Position numbers and translations under genes: made by a program. A stretch of DNA of 64,000 bases from CAIWHR01 sp963811685 (GTDB lineage Bacteria; Pseudomonadota; Gammaproteobacteria; Burkholderiales; Casimicrobiaceae). The stretch lies in assembly GCA_963811685.1 (NCBI GenBank), contig CAWESK010000020.1, positions 1-64,000 on the forward strand, written 5' to 3'. Of this stretch, positions 15,632 through 25,166 are shown one piece after another. Numbering within the stretch: the first letter of the stretch is position 1; each line of letters opens with the position of its first letter. The notes beneath the pieces were generated by a model. That model did not search any database, was not told the DNA's origin, and saw only the letters and a program-made list of their open reading frames with translations.

Positions 15632-16615
15632 TCAATCGGCCTTGATCCCGGCGGCGCGGACGATCTTCGTCCAGCGCTCGAGATCCGCGTCGATCAGCCG
15701 GGCGAGGTCGTCCGGCTTTCCCGGTGTCGGGTTCAAGCCCTGCTTCAGCAGCGTTTCGCGCACCTCCGGCTCGCCGAGGATCGCATTGACCTCGGCGTTG
15801 AGAAGCGCGGTTTCGCTCTTCGGCAATCCGGCGGGGCCGAGCATGGCGTACCAGATGTCGACGTCGATATCGGTGATCCCTTCGTCGGCGAGCGACGGCA
15901 CTTCCGGCGTGACCGGCGACCGGCGCGCGCCGCCCGCGGCGAGCATCCTGAGCTTGCCGGCCTGGACGTGCGCGAGCGCGACATGGACGGGCAGGAACAT
16001 CACCTGCACCTGTCCGCCCAGAAGGTCGGTCACCGCGCCCGCCGTCCCCTTGTAGGGCACGTGCGTCAGGTCGACCCTGAAATGCAGCTTGAAGAGCTCC
16101 ATCGCGAGATGATGCGGAGTCCCGCTGCCTGGCGATGCGTAATTGAGCTTGCCTGGCTGCGCCTTCGCGAGCGCGACCAATTCCTGCACCGACCGCGCCG
16201 GCACTGAGGGATGAACGACCAGCGCGAGATTGCCAACGGCAGCGGGCGCGATGGGCGTGAAGCTCTTGGCGGGGTCGTAGGGAACGCTCGCCTGCAGCGC
16301 CGCGTTGGTGACGTGCGTGCTGGCGGTCATCAACAGCGTGTAACCGTCGGGCAGTGCCTTGGCCACGGCTTCGGTGCCGATGTTGCCGCTGGCGCCGGGG
16401 CGGTTGTCGACGACGACGGCCACCTTGAGGTTGTCGGAAAGCCGCTGCCCGATCACGCGCGCCAAGACGTCGATGCCGGTTCCCGCCGTATACGGAACGA
16501 CGATGCGTAGCGGCCGGTTGGGATAGGGCGCCTGGGCCGGCGCCGGCACGACAGGCGCAATCGCCATCGCGATCGCGGTCAACAGCAGCGCCGCTTGCCG
16601 GAGATACCCGTGCAC
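15632..16615 (-). CDS. Bug/TctC family tripartite tricarboxylate transporter substrate-binding protein
   Basis: The product has a signal peptide (YLRQAALLLTAIAMAIAPVV) and a full Bug-family solute receptor of about 327 residues: YPNRPLRIVVPYTAGTGIDV, RPGASGNIGTEAVAKALPDG, LNYASPGSGTPHHLAMELFK, HVPYKGTAGAVTDLLGGQVQ and WYAMLGPAGLPKSE. These periplasmic proteins bind carboxylic acids and deliver them to TctAB permeases. No tctA or tctB lies in the window. GTG 16,615 with GAGGGA upstream is chosen because it gives the usual length; the frame stays open further upstream across the divergent PPK2 gene, which is a shadow. Confidence 0.85.
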   Translation of the reverse strand: MHGYLRQAALLLTAIAMAIAPVVPAPAQAPYPNRPLRIVVPYTAGTGIDVLARVIGQRLSDNLKVAVVVDNRPGASGNIGTEAVAKALPDGYTLLMTASTHVTNAALQASVPYDPAKSFTPIAPAAVGNLALVVHPSVPARSVQELVALAKAQPGKLNYASPGSGTPHHLAMELFKLHFRVDLTHVPYKGTAGAVTDLLGGQVQVMFLPVHVALAHVQAGKLRMLAAGGARRSPVTPEVPSLADEGITDIDVDIWYAMLGPAGLPKSETALLNAEVNAILGEPEVRETLLKQGLNPTPGKPDDLARLIDADLERWTKIVRAAGIKAD

Positions 16616-16760
16616 GAATCCCTCGCAGAGTCGCGTTCCGGCTGCGGACGATCCGGAAGCTGCGGCCGATGCTAGACGTCGCCTGTTCATGCTGTCAATC
16701 GACGTCTTGCGCGCGCCCGGCGTTAAACTGCGAACGTACGCCACCACCGGGAGGTCCGTC

Positions 16761-17663
16761 GTGCCAGACAACGACATCGTCAGCGCGGTCCGGGAATTCA
16801 TCGAGCCGTACCGGATCGTCCGGGGCAAGGGCTTTCGCCTCAAGGATTTCGATCCTGCCGACACCGGCGGACTCGGTTCGGAGTCGAAGCCGCAGGCGAA
16901 GGAGTTGCTCGCGCGGGGGGTGAGCTGGCTCGCCGAGGAGCAGGACAAGCTCTACGCGCAAAACCGGTGGGCGGTGCTGCTCGTCTTCCAGGCGATGGAC
17001 GCTGCCGGCAAGGACGGAACGATCAAGCACGTGACGTCGGGCCTCAATCCGCAGGGCTGCCAGGTCTACTCGTTCAAGCAGCCGTCGGCCGAGGAGCTCG
17101 ACCACGATTTCATGTGGCGCACGACGCGCTGCCTGCCCGAGCGCGGGCGCATCGGCATCTTCAACCGCTCCTATTACGAGGAGGTGCTGGTCGTCCGCGT
17201 CCACCCCGAGTATCTAGGCGCGCAGCACCTCCCGCCGAAGCTCATCGACCGCAAGGTGTGGGACCGCAGGCTCGACGACATCGCGGGATTCGAGCGTTAT
17301 CTCGGGCACAACGGCACGCTGGTGCTCAAGTTCTTCCTCAACGTCTCGCGCAAGGAACAGAAACGGCGCTTCCTGGAGCGCCTCGATGAGCCGGAGAAGA
17401 ACTGGAAATTCTCCGCCGCCGACGTCAAGGAACGCGCCCACTGGAACGACTACATGAAGGCATACGAGGAAGCGATCCGCGCGACCGCGTCGAAGAACGC
17501 TCCTTGGTACGTCGTCCCGGCCGACAACAAGTGGTACACGCGGCTCGTCGTCGCCGCGGCGATCGTCGAAGCGCTCCATGGATTGAAGCTCGCCTATCCC
17601 GTTGTCGCCCCCGCGCAGCGGCGGGAGCTCGCGCGGGCGCGCGCGACGCTGGCTCGGGAATAG
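16761..17663 (+). CDS. ppk2: Polyphosphate kinase 2 family protein
   Basis: This is a full-length one-domain PPK2 of 300 residues. The Walker A is FQAMDAAGKDGTIKHV; the downstream region IGIFNRSYYEEVLVVRVHP and the lid segment RRFLERLDEPEKNWKFS follow in the usual order. PPK2 enzymes transfer phosphate between polyphosphate and nucleotides, often ADP or AMP to ATP or ADP. The class cannot be fixed by eye, though the length fits class I. GTG 16,761 with GGGAGG seven bases upstream is the likely start. It is divergent from tctC and its stop touches the stop of the convergent ThDP enzyme. Confidence 0.9.
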   Translation: MPDNDIVSAVREFIEPYRIVRGKGFRLKDFDPADTGGLGSESKPQAKELLARGVSWLAEEQDKLYAQNRWAVLLVFQAMDAAGKDGTIKHVTSGLNPQGCQVYSFKQPSAEELDHDFMWRTTRCLPERGRIGIFNRSYYEEVLVVRVHPEYLGAQHLPPKLIDRKVWDRRLDDIAGFERYLGHNGTLVLKFFLNVSRKEQKRRFLERLDEPEKNWKFSAADVKERAHWNDYMKAYEEAIRATASKNAPWYVVPADNKWYTRLVVAAAIVEALHGLKLAYPVVAPAQRRELARARATLARE

Positions 17664-19334
17664 TCAGCGCGGGCGGGCGGCGATGCCCTGCTCGCGCAGC
17701 GCATCGAGCGTTGCGTTCATCGTCAGCGCCTGCGGGTCGACCTTGAGGTGCAGCAGCGCCGGCCGGCCCGCGGCGAGCGCGCGCTCGAACGCGGGAGCGA
17801 ATTCCGCGGTGCGGGTGACTGTTTCGCCGTGCGCACCGTAGGCGCGCGCCAGCGCGGCGAAATCGGGGTTGACGAGCGCGGTGCCGTACTCGCGCGCCGG
17901 ATACGTGCGCTCCTGGTGCATTCTGATCGTCCCGTACATGCCGTTGTCGACGACGACGAAAACGACCGCGAGCCCGTATTGCACCGCGGTGGCGAGCTCC
18001 TGCCCGTTCATCAGGAAGCAGCCGTCGCCATTCCACGAAACCACGATACGCTCCGGATGCACGACCTTGGCCGCGACGGCGGCGGGCACGCCGTAGCCCA
18101 TCGAGCCGACGTAAGGGGCAAGCTGCGTGCGGAATTCGCGGTACCGATAAAGCCGGTGCAGCCACGTCGAGTAGTTGCCGGCGCCGTTGGTGAGGATGGC
18201 GTCGTCGGGAAGCCGCTGGTCGAGCCATTGCACGACCTGCCAGAGATCGAGCTCGCCCGGAACCGGCCGCGGCGCCTGCCACGCGAGGTAATCGGCATGC
18301 GCGTCGACAGCAGCGCGCACCGTGCGGCGTGGCAGCGCGTCGGAGAGTGCCGCGAGAAACGCGCCGGGCGTCGCGGCAATCGCCAGCGCTGGCTGATAGA
18401 CGCGACCGAGCTCGTCGGCGCCCGGGTGCACATGGATCAGCGTCTGCGCAGGCACGGGCGGGACGACCAGCGTATATCCCGACGTCGTCATTTCGCCCAA
18501 CCGCTCGCCGACGACGAGCAACACGTCGGCCTCGCGGATGCGCGCCGCAAGACGGGGATTGATGCCGATGCCGACGTCGCCGGCGTAGAGCGGATGTCGA
18601 TTGTCGAAGAGATCCTGGTTGCGAAACGCGCAAGCGACCGGCACCTGCAGCGCTTCGGCAACTTCCCGCAGCCTCCGGCACGCCGCCTCGTCCCAGCGGC
18701 TGCCCCCGACGAGCAGCAGAGGCCGCGTCGCGACGGACAGCCGCTCGACGCATGCCGCCACCAGCGCGGGATCCGGGGATGCCGCGACCGGATCGACCCG
18801 TGGCGCGTCGGCGCAGGCAGCGCGAGCCGACAGCATGTCTTCGGGCAACGCCAGGACGACGGGTCCTGGACGGCCCGACATCGCGGTGCGATAGGCATGC
18901 GCGACGTATTCGGGAATGCGCTCGGCGCGATCGATCTGCGCCGCCCACTTCGCGACGCCGCCGAACATGCGCCGGTAATCGATCTCCTGGAACGCCTCGC
19001 GGTCGACGAAATCGCCGCCGACCTGCCCGACGAACAGGATCATCGGCGTCGAATCCTGCGCCGCGGCGTGGACGCCGATGCTGGCATTCGTGGCGCCGGG
19101 TCCGCGGGTGACGAACGCGATCCCGGGCCGTCCGGTGAGCTTGCCGTACGCCTCCGCCATGTAGGCCGCGCCGCCTTCCTGCCGGCACACGACGAGCGCG
19201 AGGCGATCGCGCACGTCGAACAGCGCATCGAGGACCGCGAGATAACTCTCGCCCGGAACCGCGAAGGCGTGGGTCGTGCCTTGCGCGAGGAGATTGGCGA
19301 CGAGTATTTCGCCGCCGGTGCGTAGAGGAATCAC
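17664..19334 (-). CDS. Thiamine diphosphate-binding protein, acetolactate synthase large-subunit-like
   Basis: The 556-residue protein has the three-domain layout of the ThDP decarboxylase/acetolactate synthase family. The cofactor-activating glutamate is in CRQEGGAAYMAEAYGKLTG; the flavin/central domain follows; the ThDP-Mg motif is GDGCFLMNGQELATAVQYG ending DNGMYG. Residues such as RGPGATNASIGV match acetolactate synthase-like enzymes, but no regulatory small subunit lies beside it, so a catabolic decarboxylase or carboligase is more likely than branched-chain synthesis. The GTG start at 19,334 gives the standard length; the frame runs further upstream into the divergent channel gene. No substrate can be named. 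Confidence 0.85.
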   Translation of the reverse strand: MIPLRTGGEILVANLLAQGTTHAFAVPGESYLAVLDALFDVRDRLALVVCRQEGGAAYMAEAYGKLTGRPGIAFVTRGPGATNASIGVHAAAQDSTPMILFVGQVGGDFVDREAFQEIDYRRMFGGVAKWAAQIDRAERIPEYVAHAYRTAMSGRPGPVVLALPEDMLSARAACADAPRVDPVAASPDPALVAACVERLSVATRPLLLVGGSRWDEAACRRLREVAEALQVPVACAFRNQDLFDNRHPLYAGDVGIGINPRLAARIREADVLLVVGERLGEMTTSGYTLVVPPVPAQTLIHVHPGADELGRVYQPALAIAATPGAFLAALSDALPRRTVRAAVDAHADYLAWQAPRPVPGELDLWQVVQWLDQRLPDDAILTNGAGNYSTWLHRLYRYREFRTQLAPYVGSMGYGVPAAVAAKVVHPERIVVSWNGDGCFLMNGQELATAVQYGLAVVFVVVDNGMYGTIRMHQERTYPAREYGTALVNPDFAALARAYGAHGETVTRTAEFAPAFERALAAGRPALLHLKVDPQALTMNATLDALREQGIAARPR

Positions 19335-19419
19335 GGCGAGAGGAGGGAAGTGCGGAAGGCACGCAAGGCGCCATTCTATATAATCGGCGGCGATCTTCCC
19401 GCCCGCTGCTGCCGTTTCC

Positions 19420-20935
19420 ATGCCCACGCCCAGTCTCATCTTCGACGCCGAGCTGTTCACCGCCGCGGGGCTCGCGCTCGCGCTCGTCACGCTGTGGCTG
19501 CGCCGCGACCTGCGGCAGAACATGCTCAACATGTCGATCACGATGGGCATCGGGCTCGTCGGACTCGTGCTGCTGACGCGCTACGGCGTCGCCATCACCG
19601 ACGCGACGATTACCTCGGTGGCCCGCGAAACGCTGCTCCTGCTGATCGCGATCGGCTTCACGCGCGTCATCCTGATGTTCGTGTTCCAGGCGGTACTGCG
19701 GCGGCTCTCGATTCCGCGGATCATGGCCGACGTGCTGTTCGCGGCCGTGCTCGTCGTGTTCGCCATCGTCCGGATGAAGGTCGTCGGCGTGAACCTCACC
19801 GGCATCGTCGCGACGTCGGCGGTGATCACCGCCGCGATCGGATTTTCGCTGCAGGAGACGCTCGGCAACCTGTGGGGCGGAGTCGCGCTGCAGCTCGACA
19901 ACACGTGCCGGATCGGCGACTGGATCCGGATGGAGGGTGTCTCGGGCCAGGTGGTCGGCATCCGCTGGCGCTATACGGCGATCGCGACCAACCTGGGCGA
20001 GACCGTCATCATTCCCAACAGCCAGCTGATCAAGAACCGCGTCACGGTGCTCGGGCGCCGCGGCGACGAGCGCATCCCGGCGCGACGGGACGTCGAATTC
20101 AGCGGTGTCCTACGACGTGCCCCCCTCGCGCGTGATCGCCGCCATCGTCGATGGCCTCGCGCACGCGGAGATCCGCAATGTGGCGGCGCAACCGCCGCTG
20201 ATCGTCATGTGCGCGGGCTTCGCGGAGAGTGCCATTCGCTATTCGGTGCGTTATTGGTGCACCGACCTCGCGCACGACCTCTGGACCGATTCGCAAGTGC
20301 GGCTGCACGTGGCCGCGACGCTCGCGCGCCACCGCATGGAAATGCCATTGCCGCAGCGGGTGCTGATCCAGCGCAGCGCGACCGCCGCGCCCGAGCGGCA
20401 CGAGCGCGAGCTTGCCGACCGTTGCGCGACGCTGGCCCGAATCGAGCTCTTTGCCGCGCTCACCGATCCCGAGCGCCGCGCGCTTGCGCTCGAGCTCGCC
20501 GATTTTCCCTACGTGGCGGATGACGTGATCGCACGCCAGGGGGAGGCCGCCGATTCGTTGTTCATCCTCGCCCACGGCCGCGTCGGCGTCTACGACGACA
20601 GCGCCGGCGGCACCGGCGCGCGCGACCATCTCGCCACGCTCGAGTCGCCGTCCTATTTCGGCGAAATGGGCCTCTTGACCGGCCAGGCGCGCGGCGCCAC
20701 CGTCATCGCCGAGGGCGACGTCCTCTGCTACCGGCTCGACAAGGCGGGATTCGACGCGATCGTGCGGGCGCGCGCGGAGCTGCTCGAGCCGATGTCGAAG
20801 ATCGTCATCGCGCGCCAGAGTGCCAACGATGCGCGGCTGCAGACGCTGTCGGCAGACGCGCGCGCGCGCGCCACGTCCTATAGCGCGGCGGAGCTCGTCC
20901 GCCGCATCAAGAGCTTCTTTGCGATCGATCAGTAG
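19420..20935 (+). CDS. MscS-type mechanosensitive channel with C-terminal cyclic nucleotide-binding domain, one frameshift
   Basis: The first 230 residues hold four membrane helices and a MscS core (MADVLFAAVLVVFAIVRMK, the pore-lining TSAVITAAIGFSLQETLGNL and LGETVIIPNSQLIKNRV in the beta domain). After an extra G near 20,101 the frame changes from 1 to 2 and continues without loss: SYDVPPSRVIAAIVDGL through the MscS C-terminal domain, then a cNMP domain (RRALALELADFPYVADDVI, QGEAADSLFILAHGRVGVYD, PSYFGEMGLLTGQARGATVI). Total length about 505 residues. Channels of this kind may be gated or modulated by cyclic nucleotides. The frameshift is probably a sequence error. Confidence 0.85.
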
Positions 20936-20947
20936 GCGAACGCCGCT

Positions 20948-21847
20948 TCAGCGCCCCGCGACCAGCTCCTCGCGCGTCACCAGGAATACGCTGTCGGAAG
21001 ATCCCGCCGTCTCGAGCCACACGAACGGCAGTCGAGGATATGCGAGCTCGGCGGCGGCGCGATTGTGCCCGAGTTCCACCACCAGCGTGCCCCCAGGGTT
21101 CAGGAAGCGTGGCGCTTCCTTGAGAATCGTCCGCACGGCGTCCAGCCCGTCCTCGCCGCCGGCCAGCGCGAGCCCGGGCTCGTGCCGATATTCGGGCGGC
21201 AGGTTTTCCATCGCCAGCGCGGTGACGTACGGCGGATTGCAGATGATGAGGTCGTAGCTCTTCTCGGACAGGTTGGAGAAGAGATCCGAACGGATGAGGT
21301 TGATCCGGTCGGCGAGCCCGTAGTCCGAGACATTGCGCTGCGCGACCGTCAGCGCGTCGGACGACAGATCGACCGCATCGACATCGGCCTCGGGATAAGC
21401 GTGCGCGAGCAGGATCGCGAGGCAGCCGGAGCCGGTGCACAAATCGAGGGCCGTGGCGACTTTCTCCGCCGGGCCGACGTACGGCGTGAGACCGTCCGGA
21501 AGAAGCTCGGCGATGAACGAGCGCGGGATCAGCACGCGCTCGTCGACGTAGAAGCGGAAATCGCCGAGCCACGCCTCGTGCGTGAGGTACGCGGCCGGCA
21601 CGCGCTGGTCGATCCGCCGCTCGAGGAGCTGGCCGATCTGCGCGCGCTCCGCCTGCGTCAGGCGTGCGTCGAGGAACGGCTCGAGCTGGTCGAGCGGCAG
21701 GTGCAGTGCGTGCAGCAGCAGATAGGCCGCCTCGTCGAACGCGTTGTCGGTGCCGTGACCGAACGCGAGCTTCGCTTCGCCGAAGCGCGTGACAGCGAAG
21801 CGCAGCCAGTCGCGCAGCGTTTCGAGATCGTGCACGGCCGTGGTCAC
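20948..21847 (-). CDS. prmB: Ribosomal protein L3 N5-glutamine methyltransferase
   Basis: The 299-residue enzyme has the PrmB/PrmC layout: an N-terminal helical domain (TRFGEAKLAFGHGTDNAFDE), the SAM site ATALDLCTGSGCLAILLAHA and the catalytic motif DLIICNPPYV that holds the target glutamine. PrmB methylates a glutamine of ribosomal protein L3. The GTG start at 21,847 overlaps the dapE stop as GTGA, so translation is probably coupled. PrmB rather than PrmC is inferred from the position after dapE, as in many betaproteobacteria, and from the N-terminal sequence. Confidence 0.88.
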   Translation of the reverse strand: MTTAVHDLETLRDWLRFAVTRFGEAKLAFGHGTDNAFDEAAYLLLHALHLPLDQLEPFLDARLTQAERAQIGQLLERRIDQRVPAAYLTHEAWLGDFRFYVDERVLIPRSFIAELLPDGLTPYVGPAEKVATALDLCTGSGCLAILLAHAYPEADVDAVDLSSDALTVAQRNVSDYGLADRINLIRSDLFSNLSEKSYDLIICNPPYVTALAMENLPPEYRHEPGLALAGGEDGLDAVRTILKEAPRFLNPGGTLVVELGHNRAAAELAYPRLPFVWLETAGSSDSVFLVTREELVAGR

Positions 21848-23022
21848 GCCCGTGCCCTCCCGAGCAGCAGCCGGTCGAGAATGCCGCGGTAGATGCGGGA
21901 GAGCCGCGCGAGGTCGGCAATCTCGACGCGCTCGTTGAGCTTGTGGATCGAGGCGCCCACGGGTCCGAGCTCGACGACCTGCGGACAGATGTCGGCGATG
22001 AACCGGCCGTCCGAGGTGCCGCCGGTGCAGGAAACCTCCGCCGTGACGCCGGTCACCTCCAGGATCGCCTCGCAGGCGACGTCGACCAGCGCGCCGCGGG
22101 GCGTGAGGTAGGGCTTGCCCCATCCCGTCCACGCGAGCGAGTAGTCGAGGCCGTGGCGGGTGAGGACGGCCTCGAGGCGCTGCTGCAACGACTCGCGGGT
22201 GCTCTTGGGCGCATAGCGAAAATTGAACATGACCTCGAGCGCACCGGGTATCACGTTCGTCGCTCCGGTTCCCGAATGGATGTTCGAGCACTGCCACGTC
22301 GTCGGCGGGAAGAACTCGTCGCCGTCGTCCCAGCGCGTCGCCGCGAGCTCGGCCAGCGCCGGCGCCGCGAGATGGATCGGATTGCGCGCAAGATGCGGAT
22401 ACGCGACGTGGCCCTGCACGCCCTTGACGGTCAGCGTGCCCGAGAGCGTGCCGCGGCGGCCGTTCTTGATCATGTCGCCGAGGCGATCGACCGACGAAGG
22501 CTCGCCGACGACGCAGAAATCGATGGTTTCGCCGGCCGCGGCGAGCCGCTCGACGACCTTGCGCGTCCCGTCGACCGACGGGCCCTCTTCGTCGGAAGTG
22601 ATGAGCAGCGCAATGGAGCCGGGCGCCGCCGGATGCGCGGCGACGAAGCCTTCCACCGCGGTCACGAATGCCGCCAGCGAGCCTTTCATGTCGGCCGCGC
22701 CGCGGCCGTGCAGCCAGCCGTCGCGCTCGGTCGGCGCGAAGGGATCGGTTTCCCATCCTTCGCGCGGACCCGTGGGCACCACATCGGTGTGACCGGCGAG
22801 GCAGACAAGCGGATGCGCGTTGCCGCGCCGCGCCCAGAGGTTGGTCACCCCGTTCGACACGAGCGTCTCGCAGCGAAAGCCGAGCGCCGCGAGCCGCGCG
22901 GCGAGCACCGCCTGGCAACCGGCGTCGTCCGGCGTTATCGACGGGCGCGCGATCAGCGCGCGGGCGAGCTCGAGCGTGGGATCAAGCGAGGAAACCGATG
23001 CAGGCCGGGCGACGACGTCCAT
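21844..23022 (-). CDS. dapE: Succinyl-diaminopimelate desuccinylase
   Basis: The 392-residue M20-family enzyme shows LAGHTDVVPTGPREGWETDP (first metal histidine), GRGAADMKGSLAAFV (bridging aspartate), ITSDEEGPSVDGT (general-base glutamate) and TGGTSDGRFIADICPQVVE near the C-terminus. It removes succinate from N-succinyl-LL-diaminopimelate in lysine and peptidoglycan synthesis. dapD and dapC are further along on the same strand, so the succinylase branch of the pathway is encoded here apart from the early steps. The last bases overlap prmB by four. Confidence 0.93.
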   Translation of the reverse strand: MDVVARPASVSSLDPTLELARALIARPSITPDDAGCQAVLAARLAALGFRCETLVSNGVTNLWARRGNAHPLVCLAGHTDVVPTGPREGWETDPFAPTERDGWLHGRGAADMKGSLAAFVTAVEGFVAAHPAAPGSIALLITSDEEGPSVDGTRKVVERLAAAGETIDFCVVGEPSSVDRLGDMIKNGRRGTLSGTLTVKGVQGHVAYPHLARNPIHLAAPALAELAATRWDDGDEFFPPTTWQCSNIHSGTGATNVIPGALEVMFNFRYAPKSTRESLQQRLEAVLTRHGLDYSLAWTGWGKPYLTPRGALVDVACEAILEVTGVTAEVSCTGGTSDGRFIADICPQVVELGPVGASIHKLNERVEIADLARLSRIYRGILDRLLLGRARA

Positions 23023-23059
23023 GCGCCCATGTTAGCAAAACGCCGTGCGCGCTTCGCCC

Positions 23060-24232
23060 TCAGTGCGGACGGTCCAACATCTCGGCGTCGATATGCAGCG
23101 TCGTGAAGTCGCTCTGCGGGCGTTGCGGCTCGCCGCTTCCCGCCTGCGACGTCAGGTCTTCGACGCGTGCGGTGGGGGAATTCTGGTTGATGAGCCACGC
23201 GAGGTTGGTCGGCGAATCGGAGGCGGTCATCGCCTCGTCGTAGGTGATATGGCCGTCCATGTACATGCGGCACAGCGCCTGCTCGAACGTCTGCGACCCG
23301 GGATAGAGCGATTGCTCCATCGCCTCCTTGATCTGCGTGATCTCGCCGTTCTTGATGAGCTCGGCGATGAGCGATGTGTTGAGCAGGATCTCGACGGCCG
23401 GCTGCATTTCCCCTTCGCTGTTGCGGACGAGCCGCTGGCAGATGATCGCCCGCAGCCCGATCGAAAGGTCGGACAGCAGGCCCGAGCGGGCGTCGTAAGG
23501 GAAGAGGTTGATGATCCGCGACAGCGCGTGGTAGCTGTTGTTCGCGTGCAGCGTCGACAGGCACAGGTGGCCGGTCAGCGTGTGCAGGAGCGCCTGCTGC
23601 ATCGTCTCGCGGTCGCGGATTTCTCCGATCATGATGAGGTCGGGCGCTTCCCGCAGCGCGTTGGCCAGCGCCTTCTGGTAGCTCTGCGTGTCGACGTTGA
23701 GCTCGCGCTGGTTGACGAGGCTCTGCTTGTGCTCGAACAGGTATTCGATCGGATCCTCGATCGTCAGGATGTGGCCCGACTTGTTGCTGTTGCGGTAGTC
23801 GATCATCGCGGCGAGCGTGGTCGACTTGCCCGATCCGGTCGCGCCGGCGATCAGCACGAGCCCGCGCTTTTCCATCACCACGTTGAGCAGCACCGGCGGC
23901 AGCCGGAGGTCCTCGAACGCCGGAATGTGGCTCCGCACGAAGCGGATCACCATCGAAATCGTGCCCCGCTGCCGGAAGATGTTGATCCGGAAATTGCCGA
24001 CGGCGCGGTCGAGGTGCGAGAGGTTCATCTCGAACTCGTTCTCGAACTCGCGCGCCTGCTCCTTGTTCATGAGCTCGTAGGCGATCCGCCGCACCGTTTC
24101 GACATCCATCGGCTGCGTCGAGATGGGCGCGACGACGCCGTTGACCTTGATGTTGATCGGCGCGCCGCACGAAATGAACAGGTCGGAGGCCTGCTTCTCC
24201 GCCATCAGTCTGAACAGTCGATCGAGGTACAT
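23060..24232 (-). CDS. pilU: Type IV pilus twitching ATPase PilU
   Basis: The 390-residue protein is a PilT-class retraction ATPase: Walker A GATGSGKSTTLAAMID, the Asp box ILTIEDPIEYLFEHK, Walker B with APDLIMIGEIRDRETM, and the His box LHTLTGHLCLSTLHANN. PilU rather than PilT is suggested by the C-terminus (ALCRMYMDGHITYDEAMTAS, then NLAWLINQN) and the length. It powers pilus retraction with PilT. No other pilus gene lies in the window; the position before dapE, 37 bases away, is a conserved betaproteobacterial arrangement as I recall it. Confidence 0.85.
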   Translation of the reverse strand: MYLDRLFRLMAEKQASDLFISCGAPINIKVNGVVAPISTQPMDVETVRRIAYELMNKEQAREFENEFEMNLSHLDRAVGNFRINIFRQRGTISMVIRFVRSHIPAFEDLRLPPVLLNVVMEKRGLVLIAGATGSGKSTTLAAMIDYRNSNKSGHILTIEDPIEYLFEHKQSLVNQRELNVDTQSYQKALANALREAPDLIMIGEIRDRETMQQALLHTLTGHLCLSTLHANNSYHALSRIINLFPYDARSGLLSDLSIGLRAIICQRLVRNSEGEMQPAVEILLNTSLIAELIKNGEITQIKEAMEQSLYPGSQTFEQALCRMYMDGHITYDEAMTASDSPTNLAWLINQNSPTARVEDLTSQAGSGEPQRPQSDFTTLHIDAEMLDRPH

Positions 24233-24423
24233 GTGGGCGTCCCCGGGCTACAATCGCGGCACGGCGTGCGGGTCACGTCGCGGCGCAGGTTTCCATGATA
24301 ATGTCATGAAATCGCGGGAAGTTCCACCCCGGCTTCTTCCCCTTGCCGATCCGCCCGGGTTCCATTTGGGCGGCCCCGCATCACCCCAATGTTCCCGTCC
24401 AACCCCAAAATCAAGCAAGTTTC

Positions 24424-25162
24424 ATGCTCGCGATCATAGGCGGAAGCGGCCTTACGCGGTTGTCGACGCTCGCCGTCGCCCATCGCGAGGTTGTCCGCAC
24501 CCCCTATGGCGAGCCGTCGTCGGCGCTGCTGTTCGGGCAGATCGCCGGCCGCGATACGGTGTTTCTCGCCCGTCACGGTCATGGCCACACGATTCCGCCG
24601 CATCGGGTGAACTATCGCGCCAACGTCTGGGCGCTGAAGGCGAGCGGCGCCACGGCCGTGCTGGCGGTCGCGTCGGTCGGCGGAATCCGCGATGTCGTTC
24701 CCGGCGAGCTCGTGCTCCCGGATCAGCTGATCGACTACACGCACGACCGCGACGTTTCCTTCTTCGACGGCGGCGACCGCAAGGTCGTCCATGTCGATTT
24801 CACGCATCCGTATGCGCCGGTGCTGCGCGACAAGTGCCTCGCCGCGGCACGAACGGCGGGCATTGCGCTCACGGACGGCGGCGTCTATGGCGCCGTGTCG
24901 GGCCCGCGGCTCGAGACGAAGGCCGAGATCGACCGCCTCGAGCGCGACGGCGCGACGCTGGTGGGGATGACCGGAATGCCGGAGGCGGTGCTCGCGCGCG
25001 AGCTCGAGCTGCCCTACGTGGCGATCGCGGTCGTCGTCAATCACGCGGCCGGCCGCGGCGACTCCGCCGCACGCCGTTTCGATGGACGGCATCGCGCGCG
25101 TGCTCGAATCGGCGATGGACAAGGTCCGCGCGCTCCTCGATCACGTCGTGCCTCTCGTCTAG
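24424..25162 (+). CDS. S-methyl-5'-thioinosine phosphorylase (MTA/MTI phosphorylase family), one frameshift
   Basis: The protein begins MLAIIGGSGLTRLSTLAVA and has the family signatures FLARHGHGHTIPPHRVNYRA, LAVASVGGIRDVVPGELVLP and GAVSGPRLETKAEIDRLERD, then GMTGMPEAVLARELELPY. It is shorter than human MTAP and close to the proteobacterial MTI phosphorylases. Near 25,065-25,070 one extra base shifts frame 1 to frame 2, and the correct tail (HAVSMDGIARVLESAMDKV) ends at 25,162. The mtaD gene at 35,778-37,085 would make methylthioinosine, which supports the MTI call. def starts five bases downstream. Confidence 0.75.
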
Positions 25163-25166
25163 CGCC

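Noticed and set aside
17664..19550. Longer N-terminus for the ThDP enzyme
   Set aside because: The extra 72 residues are shadow of the divergent channel gene and lack family similarity; GTG 19,334 gives the usual length.
20948..22918. A 656-residue minus frame containing PrmB
   Set aside because: Its first half is a shadow of dapE. PrmB begins at GTG 21,847, which overlaps the dapE stop.
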